Assembly (NCBI GenBank): GCA_005884665.1
Contig: VBAT01000044.1
Location: 9,769 to 56,147 of the forward strand
Origin: Bacteroidota bacterium
Lineage (GTDB): Bacteria; Bacteroidota; Bacteroidia; Chitinophagales; Chitinophagaceae
Length of the DNA: 46,379 bases
Direction of reading: 5' to 3'
Below, piece after piece: positions 1 to 8,585 of the stretch. Under the pieces are notes generated by a model. That model was not told where the DNA came from and made no database searches. It saw only the letters and a program-made list of their open reading frames with translations. Position 1 is the stretch's first letter; each line of letters starts with the position of its first letter. Made by a program: the position numbers and the translations under genes.

Positions 1-433
1 TACCACCAAATGCATAGTCCGAATTACCGCCATCTGCCAGTAACGGGGCATCCTTTTCATGAACTATTATTTTTGCGCCAGTCATTTTCTTTATTGCCGC
101 CATGGCACCTACGTGATCATAATGTGTGTGTGTTGCCAGTAATATTTTTATATCTGAGAATTTAAACCCCAATGCCTCAATGTGCTTACGGATCAGGCTA
201 TCCGACCCGGGCAGTCCAGTATTGATCAGGATATTGCCATTGGAGGTAACGATAAGATAACTGGCCAAATCATAAGTACCCACATAATATAAGTTGCCGG
301 CAATACGGAATGGTTCATAGTCCAGTGACCAGCTCTCCTGTATGATAGGAGGCGGAATAAGTTTTTGGGCGATGGAACAAAAATGAAAAAAGGTGAGTAT
401 AACTATTGGCAGGGTTTTTTTGAGTAGTTGCAT
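1..433 (-). CDS. Metallo-beta-lactamase fold hydrolase, B3-like (partial, N-terminal part)
   Basis: Reading from the ATG at 433 towards the window edge gives about 144 residues and the frame stays open at base 1, so the C-terminus is missing. The first 22 residues form a signal peptide (two lysines, a hydrophobic run, then CSIAQ). The zinc motif THTHYDHVG (HxHxDH) follows about 110 residues in, after a strand with NILINTGLPG, as in the metallo-beta-lactamase superfamily. The text around it (the LYYVGTYDLASYLI region before the motif, then a KDAPLLADGGNSDYAFGG stretch) resembles subclass B3 enzymes, which are exported. Whether it hydrolyses beta-lactams or another ester or amide cannot be told, because the later zinc ligands lie outside the window. 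Confidence 0.8.
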   Translation of the reverse strand, partial: MQLLKKTLPIVILTFFHFCSIAQKLIPPPIIQESWSLDYEPFRIAGNLYYVGTYDLASYLIVTSNGNILINTGLPGSDSLIRKHIEALGFKFSDIKILLATHTHYDHVGAMAAIKKMTGAKIIVHEKDAPLLADGGNSDYAFGG

Positions 434-461
434 ACAATTAAGGTATGATTTATCTAAGTAT

Positions 462-1562
462 CTAAAAGTTCACAAAATAATGAACGCTTCGCCCTGCGCC
501 TTCAGAATGCAATGCCCCGATTTCATCGAGCATTTGCAAGTCTCGCGTTGCGGTGGCTTTTGACGTTTTCGCTATCGATATATATTTCCCAGCAGTCATG
601 CCACCTTCAAAACCATCCGGCGATTCAAGCATTCTCAATACTACTTTCAATTGACGATCATTCAAGTCCGGCTTGTAACGATCAATAAACTTTGTTTTTC
701 GTAACGCGAAATCTATTAGTTCCCTGGCTGAGATCTGGGCCTGATGAACGACATTGACGAAATACGTTACCCAATCAGTAATTTCATTTTTACGTTGCCC
801 TTTTTCCAAAGCATTATAGTACGCTTTTCTATCCGCTTCGATAGCTTGCGATAAGCTCATCATAATGGGGCGGCCAATCGTTTGGGATAATGCTTTTTCG
901 GCAACGGCCCTTCCTATTCGCCCGTTGCCGTCTTCAAATGGATGTATGGATTCAAAATAAAGATGCGCTATTGCGGAACGCACGGGAGCTTTCTTTATTT
1001 CTTTACTTCCTCCCGGCGCTGTATCGTTGAACCACTTTATAAACCTGGCCATTTCTTTTGGAACTTTTCCCGATGGCGGAGCTTCAAAATGAACCTTCTC
1101 CTTTCCAATGGGGCCAGAGACGACCTGCATAAGTTCATCATCTGTTCGCCAGCTGCCAACTTTAATGCGTTTTGGTTCGCCCAACAGGATACTATGCCAG
1201 TCAAACAGCATTTCTTGGCTTAGTGGCTCAGCATAGTTTTTTCTGGCAATAACCATTAGCTTGCCTGCACCCTGGGCTTTCTTATCCTTTATTGTTTCTT
1301 TTTTGTCGCTTAACCCCAGATTGTTCTTAATCGATGACACGACATCCGGGCGACTGAGATATTCGCCCTCTATGGCGGAGGTTTTTATGGCCTCCGCAAC
1401 CATGATATTCAAAAGTGTTTCTGTCTGGATGTTTTCAGGCAATGCCTTCAAAACGCCGCTGACATGCCCTGTTTCTTCGGATATTGAGAATAAAACTTCT
1501 TCTATATCAGATAGTTGATAGGTAAAATGGGGCCAATCCGCTTGTTGCCAATTGTATGTCAT
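462..1562 (-). CDS. Fic family AMP-transferase with N-terminal DUF4172-like domain and C-terminal winged helix
   Basis: 366 residues. The core motif HPFEDGNGRIGR (residues 207-218) is the complete Fic active site HxFxxGNGRxxR, so catalytic His, Asp and Arg are present. Known for the family: transfer of AMP from ATP to a hydroxyl side chain of a target protein. Residues 61-66 (TSAIEG) match the inhibitory (S/T)xxxE(G/N) helix, here N-terminal to the core (class II, self-inhibited). The N-terminus (YNWQQADWPHF onward) looks like DUF4172. The last 70 residues, with TAGKYISIAKTSKATATRDL, look like a winged helix-turn-helix. The gene stands alone; two near-identical palindromes begin at its start codon, which suggests self-regulation (inference). 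The target protein is unknown. Confidence 0.9.
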   Translation of the reverse strand: MTYNWQQADWPHFTYQLSDIEEVLFSISEETGHVSGVLKALPENIQTETLLNIMVAEAIKTSAIEGEYLSRPDVVSSIKNNLGLSDKKETIKDKKAQGAGKLMVIARKNYAEPLSQEMLFDWHSILLGEPKRIKVGSWRTDDELMQVVSGPIGKEKVHFEAPPSGKVPKEMARFIKWFNDTAPGGSKEIKKAPVRSAIAHLYFESIHPFEDGNGRIGRAVAEKALSQTIGRPIMMSLSQAIEADRKAYYNALEKGQRKNEITDWVTYFVNVVHQAQISARELIDFALRKTKFIDRYKPDLNDRQLKVVLRMLESPDGFEGGMTAGKYISIAKTSKATATRDLQMLDEIGALHSEGAGRSVHYFVNF

Positions 1563-1590
1563 GAGCCGATTAAGAAGATTATTCGGCTCA
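1562..1590. promoter_or_regulatory. Palindromic operator candidate, copy 1, at the fic start codon
   Basis: Arms TGAGCCGATTAA (1562-1573) and TTATTCGGCTCA (1579-1590) are inverted with one mismatch around a 5-bp centre. The site begins on the first base of the fic start codon. It has the same arm length and centre length as copy 2 at 1606, 44 bp away, which makes chance unlikely. Binding by the Fic C-terminal winged helix is inference. Confidence 0.6.
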
Positions 1591-1596
1591 AATATA
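1589..1596 (-). promoter_or_regulatory. Candidate -7 box for fic (TATATTTG)
   Basis: On the minus strand this reads TATATTTG, an exact match to the Bacteroidota TAnnTTTG box, about 27 bp from the fic ATG and lying between the two palindromes. No clear -33 TTG was found at the usual distance, so the call rests on one box and its position. Confidence 0.4.
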
Positions 1597-1605
1597 GGTA
1601 AAAAA

Positions 1606-1634
1606 TGAGCCGATTACGATAGTTATTCAGCTCA
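1606..1634. promoter_or_regulatory. Palindromic operator candidate, copy 2, upstream of fic
   Basis: TGAGCCGATTAC (1606-1617), a 5-bp centre, then TTATTCAGCTCA (1623-1634). It repeats the design of the site at 1562-1590 with minor changes, at a 44-bp period (about four helical turns), so a dimeric regulator could bind both on one face of the DNA. It would sit upstream of the candidate -7 box. Confidence 0.6.
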
Positions 1635-1905
1635 TGCCAGGTGTCGAAGGAGATGATTCGTACCGTTGATCTACCGGATCAAATTTTTATAAAGAGAGCT
1701 TAGCTAGCAGACGACATCCTGTTGTCTGCGCCTTTGTTGGTGTTTCCCTCTCTTTGGCGCTTTTTTTAGTCAGAATTTGTTGGCAACACCAACAAAGCCG
1801 CCGACGGTGAAAACACATCTGCCAATCAGAAAAAAAGCATCACGAAACGTTGAAACCAGCTTAGGCCCGATCAATTTTCTTAAAACAATTTGCAGAATTT
1901 TGGAC

Positions 1906-3666
1906 ATGCGACTCACAGCCGAACAGCTTTCAGTAATCGATACCAACGAAGATCTCGTAATAAATGCAGTGGCGGGTAGTGGCAAAACCACAACGCTAAT
2001 TGAATATGCCAGAAGCCGGTCTTCAGACAGCAAAATATTATACCTCGCCTTTAATAAAACAGTCAAATCCGAAGCCATTCAAAAATTTGAAAAAGCAGGT
2101 TTGAATAATGTCAAAGTGGAAACAGCTCATTCACTGGCTTTTGATCACATCATTAAGTTTAGTCAATTCAAATTGGTACCAGGGTACAAAAGTTATGAAT
2201 GGTGCGATATTCTCGGTATTAAAAGTGGCGACTGGTTGACTGATTTCATTATTGCCAGTCATGTCAATAAGTTCATCAGCTATTTCTGCAACAGCACGGT
2301 TGAGAAGATACAGGAACTGAACTATGCCAGTGTGATCACTGATCCTGCGGCACAAAAATTCGTACATAATTTTTATGGCCTTATTGAAAAACTTACCCGC
2401 AGCGCCCTGGCTAAAATGGATAAAGCGGAGATTGGAGTTACTCATGACTTTTACTTAAAAAAATTTCAACTCGGCAACCCGATCCTGGAGTATGACTATA
2501 TATTGTTTGATGAAGGACAGGATGCCAGTGGCGCTATGCTTGACGTCTTCTTAAAACAAAGAGCGATAAAAGTCATAGTTGGTGATGCTCATCAACAAAT
2601 ATATGGATGGCGGTATGCGATCAACAGCCTGCAGCGGGTGAATTTCCCCGTACACAACCTTAGCAACAGTTTTCGCTTTGATGACGAGATCGCATTGGTT
2701 GCTAACAAAGTGCTGGGATGGAAGAAACACTTGCATTTATCGCCAGCAACAAAAATTATTGGTGCCGGCCAGAGATCTGATATTCTGACAAAAGCTACGC
2801 TGGGCCGAACGAATTTGAGCTTACTGGTTAACGCGATCTCAAGATGGCAGCATGGGGAGATAAAAAAAATATTTTTCGAAGGCAATATCAACAGTTACAC
2901 GTTTGCCGATGAAGGCGCTTCATTATACGATGTACTGAATTTATACAACGGGAAAACCGATAAAATCAGGGACAAACTTATCGGGTCCATGAGCAGCATG
3001 CGCGACCTGGACGATTATATAAAAAAAACAGAAGATAATAGCCTGGCGGTGATCGTGGAAGTCGTAAAAGAATTTGGCAACAGGCTTCCTTCTCTTATCA
3101 ATGAGTTAAAATCCAATCACACGGCAAAGAAGGAAGAAGCCGATATGATCTTTAGCACTGTTCACCGCTGCAAGGGAATGGAATACGACGAAGTGACCTT
3201 GTTGAATGATTTTATTAATGAGGGAAAACTAAAAAAATATATCGAGCAGGCCGGAGCTGACAAGATCGACGAATTGAACAAGAATCGTCTTTCAGAAGAA
3301 GTGAACATATTATACGTAGCGGTTACCCGGGCCAGGAGCAACCTGATTATCCCACCTGATATAAATCCATTGAACTCTGTTCGGGTTGCACCGCCTCCTT
3401 CGGTTTTATTCTCGAATCCATATCGAAATTTTTCCCTGGATGAAGAGCCGGATTCATATCTCCGCACGAAATATGACAGGAACAGGTTTCCAAAGTCATC
3501 TAATCGTGGTAAGAAATGGACAGATGAAGAAGAACATCTACTAGGGGAGTTGTACAAACAGGGCGAACCTTTGGAAGAAATAGCGAAACGATTGGAGCGA
3601 GGTAGGAATGGGGTACGTATTAAATTGGTGGAGCTGGGACTTGTGGATGAGAGTGGGGAGTTATAA
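1906..3666 (+). CDS. UvrD/Rep-type superfamily 1 helicase, FBH1-like, with C-terminal helix-turn-helix tail
   Basis: 586 residues from the ATG at 1906 (MRLTAEQ). The frame is open further upstream to a TTG at 1777, but that stretch has no helicase character. Superfamily 1 motifs appear in order: Q-motif LTAEQLSVI, Walker A AVAGSGKTT, the LAFNKTVKSEA and TAHSLAF blocks typical of FBH1-like helicases, motif II LFDEGQDAS, motif III VGDAHQQIYGWR, motif V HRCKGMEYDEV and motif VI LYVAVTRAR. The last 50 residues (KKWTDEEEHLLGELYKQG, then EEIAKRLERGRNGVRIKL) look like a Myb/SANT or sigma-4-like DNA-binding helix-turn-helix. FBH1-type enzymes strip recombinase filaments or act in repair; a defence role is possible beside Fic and the restriction genes but unproven. 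A terminator follows at 3712. Confidence 0.85.
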   Translation: MRLTAEQLSVIDTNEDLVINAVAGSGKTTTLIEYARSRSSDSKILYLAFNKTVKSEAIQKFEKAGLNNVKVETAHSLAFDHIIKFSQFKLVPGYKSYEWCDILGIKSGDWLTDFIIASHVNKFISYFCNSTVEKIQELNYASVITDPAAQKFVHNFYGLIEKLTRSALAKMDKAEIGVTHDFYLKKFQLGNPILEYDYILFDEGQDASGAMLDVFLKQRAIKVIVGDAHQQIYGWRYAINSLQRVNFPVHNLSNSFRFDDEIALVANKVLGWKKHLHLSPATKIIGAGQRSDILTKATLGRTNLSLLVNAISRWQHGEIKKIFFEGNINSYTFADEGASLYDVLNLYNGKTDKIRDKLIGSMSSMRDLDDYIKKTEDNSLAVIVEVVKEFGNRLPSLINELKSNHTAKKEEADMIFSTVHRCKGMEYDEVTLLNDFINEGKLKKYIEQAGADKIDELNKNRLSEEVNILYVAVTRARSNLIIPPDINPLNSVRVAPPPSVLFSNPYRNFSLDEEPDSYLRTKYDRNRFPKSSNRGKKWTDEEEHLLGELYKQGEPLEEIAKRLERGRNGVRIKLVELGLVDESGEL

Positions 3667-3711
3667 ATCGGAGCATTCTAAATGGTTGATTTGTTACCAG
3701 TTTGGTGCAAG

Positions 3712-3746
3712 TGCGGAGATTACAGGTCTTATTCTCCGCATTTTTT
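3712..3746 (+). terminator. Rho-independent terminator after the helicase gene
   Basis: Perfect 8-bp stem TGCGGAGA (3712-3719) / TCTCCGCA (3733-3740), 13-base loop, then six T (3741-3746). The downstream arm can also pair with GCGGAG just beyond the T run, giving a second alternative hairpin. Confidence 0.75.
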
Positions 3747-3780
3747 GCGGAGGTTGGTCTTAGGGATGCAGAGGGTAAAG

Positions 3781-3830
3781 AAAAAAGACTCAACATTTTG
3801 TTGAAGTCTTCGTGGTGTGGCGGGATCGAA
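3781..3830 (-). repeat. Displaced tRNA-Phe 3' end with terminator: left attachment-site candidate
   Basis: Bases 3806-3830 match the 3' end of the intact tRNA-Phe gene (8609-8635) over acceptor strand and T-arm, with one 2-bp gap (GTGTGG against GTGTGGGG). On the minus strand the match is followed by a 10-bp hairpin (3785-3809) and a run of six T, as a tRNA terminator should be, although no tRNA 5' half stands upstream. This is the usual scar when an element enters a tRNA 3' end: the intact gene is rebuilt at one boundary and the old 3' end is pushed to the other. A further 15-bp palindrome lies at 3834-3848. The rest of 3667-3993 holds nothing else recognised. Confidence 0.6.
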
Positions 3831-3993
3831 GGGCTCCGAATTTCGGAGGCTCGGGACTCTCATGCAAGAATTTTATTTTAAACCGTTCATTAGAACCAGT
3901 CTGGTATTGCATTTGAATCAGGGAGTTTGTTGAAATGCTTACTCCTTTAAATTTTTATTTTGTCAACGGATTATTGCTCCTTACCTTGCATAT

Positions 3994-5418
3994 ATGCAAG
4001 TATATGCACAAGAAGAATTAATTTCCTCATATTCAACGTCTAAAGTCGCTTCATTGGCAGGGGTTCACAAGGATACCCTGTTGAGGTGGTTACGAAGAGG
4101 ACTGGTCCAGGAGCCCAAAAGAAATCGGCATGGATGGCGCTCATTTTCAAATAAAGACCTTCAAGATATTATTGCTTTTGCGCAATGCCCACACATTGCA
4201 AGTGCAGTTTCCGAATCCAATGAATTCATATATAAATCCAAGAAATTAACCGTTTTAGAAGAAATTGATTGGGATTTTGTTGGAGCCAAGACTAATTATT
4301 TGACACATTCAATTCATCCGTATCCTGCAAAATTTATTCCCCAAATCCCTAACGCATTGATTCAAGAATTATCAAGCATTGGGGATACTGTTGGCGATAT
4401 TTTCTGTGGAAGCGGTACTACACTAGTTGAAGCATTGACTCTAAAAAGGAATGCTGTGGGGGTTGACGCAAATCCACTTGCATGCTTAATTGCTCAAAGT
4501 AAAACCACAATTTGTACTGAAGAAGAAATCCAAGCATTATTAACCCTTGCTCAGAGAGCAAAACACATGAGCGATTCAATTCAATCGTATGGGATTAATA
4601 GCTTGTTCCCTACTCCTAGTTTTCAATCAAATGGCTGGCGCCCATCTACTTCAAATCATGATTTTTGGTTTGATCTCCACGTCACAGAAGAGCTTGCCGA
4701 AATATTAGATTGGTGCAAAAGAATTGATTCCCACAACTCAAAACAATTAGCGCTAACAGCATTTTCTTCAATAATTGTATCGGTGTCCAAACAAGATTCA
4801 GATACGAGATATGTTCGCAGAAACAAAGACATACTACCTGGGGACACCTTCAGGCGTTTTGCCAAGGCGGTTGAACAAATTGCACACGCTTCTATGGAGT
4901 ATTCAGAATTGGTTGAAGATAGATTCAAGTGTGATATTATATCTAAAAATTTACTGTCTTATCCAAAAATTCCCTTATTGGATCTTATGGTTTGTTCCCC
5001 TCCATATCCCAATGCTTACAGTTATCATTTGTATCATCGAACTAGAATGATGTGGCTGCAGATGGATCAGCCCCGATTCAAAAAAGAAGAAATTGGAAGT
5101 CACAGAAAATACAGCAATCCCAGTAGTAAGGGCGCTAGTGTAGAAACTTTTCGAACTGAATTTGAGTTCATAATGAAATGGTTATCCAAAACCCTGAAAA
5201 AAAATGGCTACGCATGTTTTGTAGTAGGAAATTCAACTCTTAAAAGAAAATTAATTGATAATGCCGACCTCATTTCTCGAACAGGTCAAGATAGCGGCTT
5301 TATAGAGGTTGCGCGAATAAATAGAACTATGCAGTCGACAAAGAAATCGTTTAACCCCTCTCATGGTAAAATAAAGACAGAGCAAATTCTAATACTTCAA
5401 AATCAGGCAGAACCATGA
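3994..5418 (+). CDS. DNA (cytosine-N4-type) methyltransferase with N-terminal MerR-like helix-turn-helix
   Basis: 474 residues. Residues 12-65 (STSKVASLAGVHKDTLLRWL, then RHGWRSFSNKDLQDI) form a MerR-type helix-turn-helix. The methyltransferase part starts with HPYPAKFIP (108-116), followed by the S-adenosylmethionine motif DIFCGSGTT (135-143), GVDANPL and the catalytic motif SPPY (335-338). SPPY is usual for N4-cytosine enzymes, while adenine enzymes mostly have DPPY. Its stop codon overlaps the start of the next methyltransferase by 4 bp (ATGA), implying translational coupling. With that paralogue and the convergent nuclease it forms a BfiI-like set in which two methylases protect the two strands of an asymmetric site. 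The MerR domain could give extra sequence specificity or regulate the operon. Base use is AT-richer than recQ next door. Confidence 0.85.
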   Translation: MQVYAQEELISSYSTSKVASLAGVHKDTLLRWLRRGLVQEPKRNRHGWRSFSNKDLQDIIAFAQCPHIASAVSESNEFIYKSKKLTVLEEIDWDFVGAKTNYLTHSIHPYPAKFIPQIPNALIQELSSIGDTVGDIFCGSGTTLVEALTLKRNAVGVDANPLACLIAQSKTTICTEEEIQALLTLAQRAKHMSDSIQSYGINSLFPTPSFQSNGWRPSTSNHDFWFDLHVTEELAEILDWCKRIDSHNSKQLALTAFSSIIVSVSKQDSDTRYVRRNKDILPGDTFRRFAKAVEQIAHASMEYSELVEDRFKCDIISKNLLSYPKIPLLDLMVCSPPYPNAYSYHLYHRTRMMWLQMDQPRFKKEEIGSHRKYSNPSSKGASVETFRTEFEFIMKWLSKTLKKNGYACFVVGNSTLKRKLIDNADLISRTGQDSGFIEVARINRTMQSTKKSFNPSHGKIKTEQILILQNQAEP

Positions 5419-7004
5419 ATTCCATCCGCTGCAAGATCAAAGAGTATATTCAGCCCTTTGAACGGTTTTTAGCTCTTAAAGAGTTAAGCGTAATTTCTGG
5501 GCAGAATATTGAAGATAGCGGACAAAAAGAATTTTTGGTCCGAACTCAAGAAAATGCTGCAGCTTTTGTGAAAAAGCTAGCATATTGGGAAACCATAGAG
5601 TCAAAAAACTCAACTTTGGTTACCCTTCAATCAAAGCGAGAATCTACGGTAAACCTAGTTAGAAATGGTAATGATCTAAATACCTTGCGTCATATTTTAC
5701 CATTTAAAGAAGAAACTCCGTTACCCAATAGGCGTTGCTTACGATATGGTCCACATGGAATACACGAATATCGGGGAAAGTTTTTCCCACAACTGGTCCG
5801 ATCTTTAGCCAACATTGCGGATTTAAATAATGGAGGCATCATTGCTGATCCAATGAGCGGAAGCGGAACAACAATTGTTGAAGCAAACTTGATGGGTTGT
5901 AAAGGAATCGGGCTAGATATGAATCCTCTTTCCGTCTTTATTGGCAAAGTGAAATGCGAACTTCTGCGAGCGAGTCCCATATCATTAGAATCGGCTTATA
6001 CAATTGTTCGCGAAAAGATTGTGACTCCCGAAATTCGTTTGACTCGCCGGTTGAGGCACTTTTCTTCATTGTCGGTAGCAGACCAGGAATATTTAAAAAA
6101 CTGGTTTGCTGATGATGTGCTCTTGTCGTTAGATGAGGTGACTGAAATAATTAATTCGATAGAATACACCCCTGCTCGAAATCTAATGTGGGTATCGCTG
6201 AGCAATATTTTGCGTTCTGTTTCGTGGCAAAAGGATGATGATTTAAGGGTAAGAAAAGAAATAAGAACGGACGCAGAAATAGACCCAAAAAAGGAATTTC
6301 TTGAGGAGCTTACCAGATCGGTTCGTGCAGTACTAGCTTTTTTATATCAAAGTGGCTCCATTAAGGATAAGGATTATAGTATTATAGAAGGCGATGCAAG
6401 ACTTAGTGCCTCTATTTGGAAAAAACATAGAGGAAAAATTGATACCGTCATAACTTCACCGCCATATGCTACTGCACTTCCGTATTTAGATACAGATCGT
6501 TTGAGTTTGATCTATTTGGGTCTGCTTACACGTCCGGATCACAGGAAAAAAGATCAATTGATGATAGGAAACAGAGAAATCTCTGATAAACTAAGAATTG
6601 ACTACATGAATAGCTTTGATGTCAATCGTCATCAACTGCCATCAAACATTGTATCCTTAATAAGAACAATTGATACGCTTAATGAAGGTACAGATGCTGG
6701 ATTCAGGCGATTAAATCTTCCTGCGCTGTTAGCTAAGTATTTTTTTGATATGAAAGATGTGTTGCAAAATATTAAAATTCTTCTCAAAAGAGGAAGTACC
6801 GCTTTTTTGGTTGTAGGTAACAACCACACTATTGCCGGAGGTCAGCGAATTGATATTTTAACCGCTGACTTATTGGAAGAGTTAGCGGATCAATCTAACT
6901 TTTTAATTCAACCCGCGATTTCAATGGAAATGTTACTATCTAGAGATATTTTCAAAAAAAACACATCTGATACTGAAAAAATTCTAGTTCTTAGGAAAAA
7001 GTAA
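5415..7004 (+). CDS. Second DNA (cytosine-N4-type) methyltransferase of the restriction-modification set
   Basis: 529 residues, starting inside the stop codon of the upstream methyltransferase. The same family order is visible: HEYRGKFFPQ, motif I DPMSGSGTT (145-153), GLDMNPLSVF, and TSPPYATALPYLD with catalytic SPPY at 348-351. It is a diverged paralogue of its neighbour, lacking the MerR domain and carrying about 100 N-terminal residues of unknown role. Pairs of N4-cytosine methyltransferases are known in BfiI-type systems with non-palindromic targets. The gene ends at 7004 and the nuclease gene on the other strand ends at 7005, so the two are tail to tail with no gap. Confidence 0.85.
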   Translation: MNSIRCKIKEYIQPFERFLALKELSVISGQNIEDSGQKEFLVRTQENAAAFVKKLAYWETIESKNSTLVTLQSKRESTVNLVRNGNDLNTLRHILPFKEETPLPNRRCLRYGPHGIHEYRGKFFPQLVRSLANIADLNNGGIIADPMSGSGTTIVEANLMGCKGIGLDMNPLSVFIGKVKCELLRASPISLESAYTIVREKIVTPEIRLTRRLRHFSSLSVADQEYLKNWFADDVLLSLDEVTEIINSIEYTPARNLMWVSLSNILRSVSWQKDDDLRVRKEIRTDAEIDPKKEFLEELTRSVRAVLAFLYQSGSIKDKDYSIIEGDARLSASIWKKHRGKIDTVITSPPYATALPYLDTDRLSLIYLGLLTRPDHRKKDQLMIGNREISDKLRIDYMNSFDVNRHQLPSNIVSLIRTIDTLNEGTDAGFRRLNLPALLAKYFFDMKDVLQNIKILLKRGSTAFLVVGNNHTIAGGQRIDILTADLLEELADQSNFLIQPAISMEMLLSRDIFKKNTSDTEKILVLRKK

Positions 7005-8267
7005 TTAGATATAATTCCATTCCTTTTTAGAATTTCTTACCCCTTTGCTGCATAGAGCAATAAATTCACTGTATCGGACTGTTCCTTGCGGTATTATTTC
7101 TGCATAGTATGAGAATCCGGCAGTTCCATCGCCTCTCTCCAGATACAAGATGTCTGCTATATTTCCGGCGCTACGAATATGTTCGCTGCGAATTCTAACA
7201 TCCCTCTTATCCGGGTTGTACCAAATAGTGGCTGGAAAGGTTTCTCCACCCATTCGAATCATTACATTAGCCCTATCCATTTTTCCATGACCGTTTTGAT
7301 CCTTTGATCCAGTCCAAAGGGCGTCTTCGACGAAAAGATCCGGCCATCCCCAAAAGTCAGGATCATAATCTCTACAAATTAAAGGAATGAAAATTTCGGG
7401 TGAGCGCCTTTGTGTTCCTTTTGTGGTTTGACCTATTCCAACGTCTGTTTTTTGAAGAGTCATTATGAAAATACTAAACTTACCTTGTTGGGGTGGTACC
7501 GGCTGTACTGCCGGAACTTGAAGACTCTCAGCTTCATCTGCATCATCTTTGATAGCCTGATCATCGGGTGAAGGCGGTGGCAGAACTGGTGGCGGTACAG
7601 TTGGTCGAGGGGCTGCTTGCACTTTGTGTCTTGCAAAAAGTGATTTCTTTTTTTCTTTTTCAACGAAAACCGTCTCTGCTCTTTGCTGAGTACGAAGTAT
7701 TGCCTCTTCAAAAATTCTATTCTCAGAAATTAGTTGTTGAATTACTTCAGAAGTAACCTTATAACATAGTTCTTCGGTCGGCGTGGACCATTCATTCAAC
7801 GAGTTTTCAATGGTCTCCAAAAATTCTAAATCGTATTTTTCATTTAAATTAAGTGTGATATCGAGCCATGCTTCGTAGTTAGTGAAAAGACCTCCTTCAG
7901 TTAAGTTTGCCGAACCAATAGCTATTTCACTTTCGGTATCATTTTTAAACAAGTAAATTTTAGGGTGGAAGGTTGAGCCATTATCATTGTGAAACACGAA
8001 CAAGTCGCCTAGATTTTGAAGTGCATTTAATAAGTCTTGAAGTCCTTCTATAGATGTGCCCCTAGAGTCTATGCCCACGGTAATTGAAACTGTTCTACCT
8101 CTGCCAATGAATTCTTTCAAAGATTCATGAATGTGTTTGGTACCCGAGCGCTTTATAAAGGCGACCGAAGCCCTAAATTCTTTCCACTTAGGATTTTTTA
8201 AGGATTCGATTAAAAAATCCCCCAATCTATATTCTGAATTAGGATGCGAAATGAAGATTTGATTCAT
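7005..8267 (-). CDS. BfiI/NgoFVII-like type IIS restriction endonuclease (PLD nuclease plus B3-like domain)
   Basis: 420 residues from the ATG at 8267; an upstream in-frame ATG at 8345 would add 26 residues, but the inner start gives MNQIFISHPN, resembling the N-terminus of BfiI as I remember it. One phospholipase-D half-motif is present: FHPKIYLF with His101 and Lys103, then GSANLTEGG with Asn121; spacing matches the metal-independent BfiI active site, which forms at a dimer interface. Residues 218-260 are a proline-rich acidic linker (RPTVPPPVLPPPSP). Residues 264-420 (LQKTDVGIGQTTKGTQRRSP onward, with WYNPDKRDVRIRSEH) look like the B3-like target-recognition domain of this family. Known for the family: cutting at a fixed distance from an asymmetric site. 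The recognition sequence cannot be read from the protein. Confidence 0.82.
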   Translation of the reverse strand: MNQIFISHPNSEYRLGDFLIESLKNPKWKEFRASVAFIKRSGTKHIHESLKEFIGRGRTVSITVGIDSRGTSIEGLQDLLNALQNLGDLFVFHNDNGSTFHPKIYLFKNDTESEIAIGSANLTEGGLFTNYEAWLDITLNLNEKYDLEFLETIENSLNEWSTPTEELCYKVTSEVIQQLISENRIFEEAILRTQQRAETVFVEKEKKKSLFARHKVQAAPRPTVPPPVLPPPSPDDQAIKDDADEAESLQVPAVQPVPPQQGKFSIFIMTLQKTDVGIGQTTKGTQRRSPEIFIPLICRDYDPDFWGWPDLFVEDALWTGSKDQNGHGKMDRANVMIRMGGETFPATIWYNPDKRDVRIRSEHIRSAGNIADILYLERGDGTAGFSYYAEIIPQGTVRYSEFIALCSKGVRNSKKEWNYI

Positions 8268-8371
8268 GGTGTGTAAGCATATAGCATCAGTGAAGTAAGC
8301 CAATTTCTCTCTAAATAGCAAGATTTCGGAAATTAGATAGCTCAAACTAATTCCTTGAGACTTATTGCAAG

Positions 8372-8385
8372 ACCTTAGTTAAGGT
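8372..8385. promoter_or_regulatory. 14-bp palindrome upstream of the nuclease gene
   Basis: ACCTTA GT TAAGGT has perfect 6-bp arms and sits about 105 bp before the preferred nuclease start (27 bp before the longer one). It could be an operator, for example for the MerR-like domain of the first methyltransferase, but no matching copy was found before that gene. The remainder of 8346-8608 shows no gene. Confidence 0.3.
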
Positions 8386-8585
8386 TAAAAGATATAGATA
8401 TGTTCGGTTGACATTCCTGGTTCAACTCGGCTTACGGATTGGGGGTCCTTATCGGTTAAATACTCAAGCTGTATCAACGTTATTACCTCTTTGAGTCGAA
8501 TTTGTCTAAGCCTTCGACTCAGTTTCTTCATGTGCCGCGCATTCTATTTAACCGCCAGAACCTGCGACAATATTGGGATGGGAAC

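Noticed and set aside
1777-1905. 43-residue extension of the helicase from a TTG
   Set aside because: No helicase motif, and the conserved N-terminus starts at the ATG at 1906.
3831-3870. Complete second tRNA at the left island boundary
   Set aside because: Only the 3' part matches; no D-arm or anticodon arm can be folded upstream on the minus strand.
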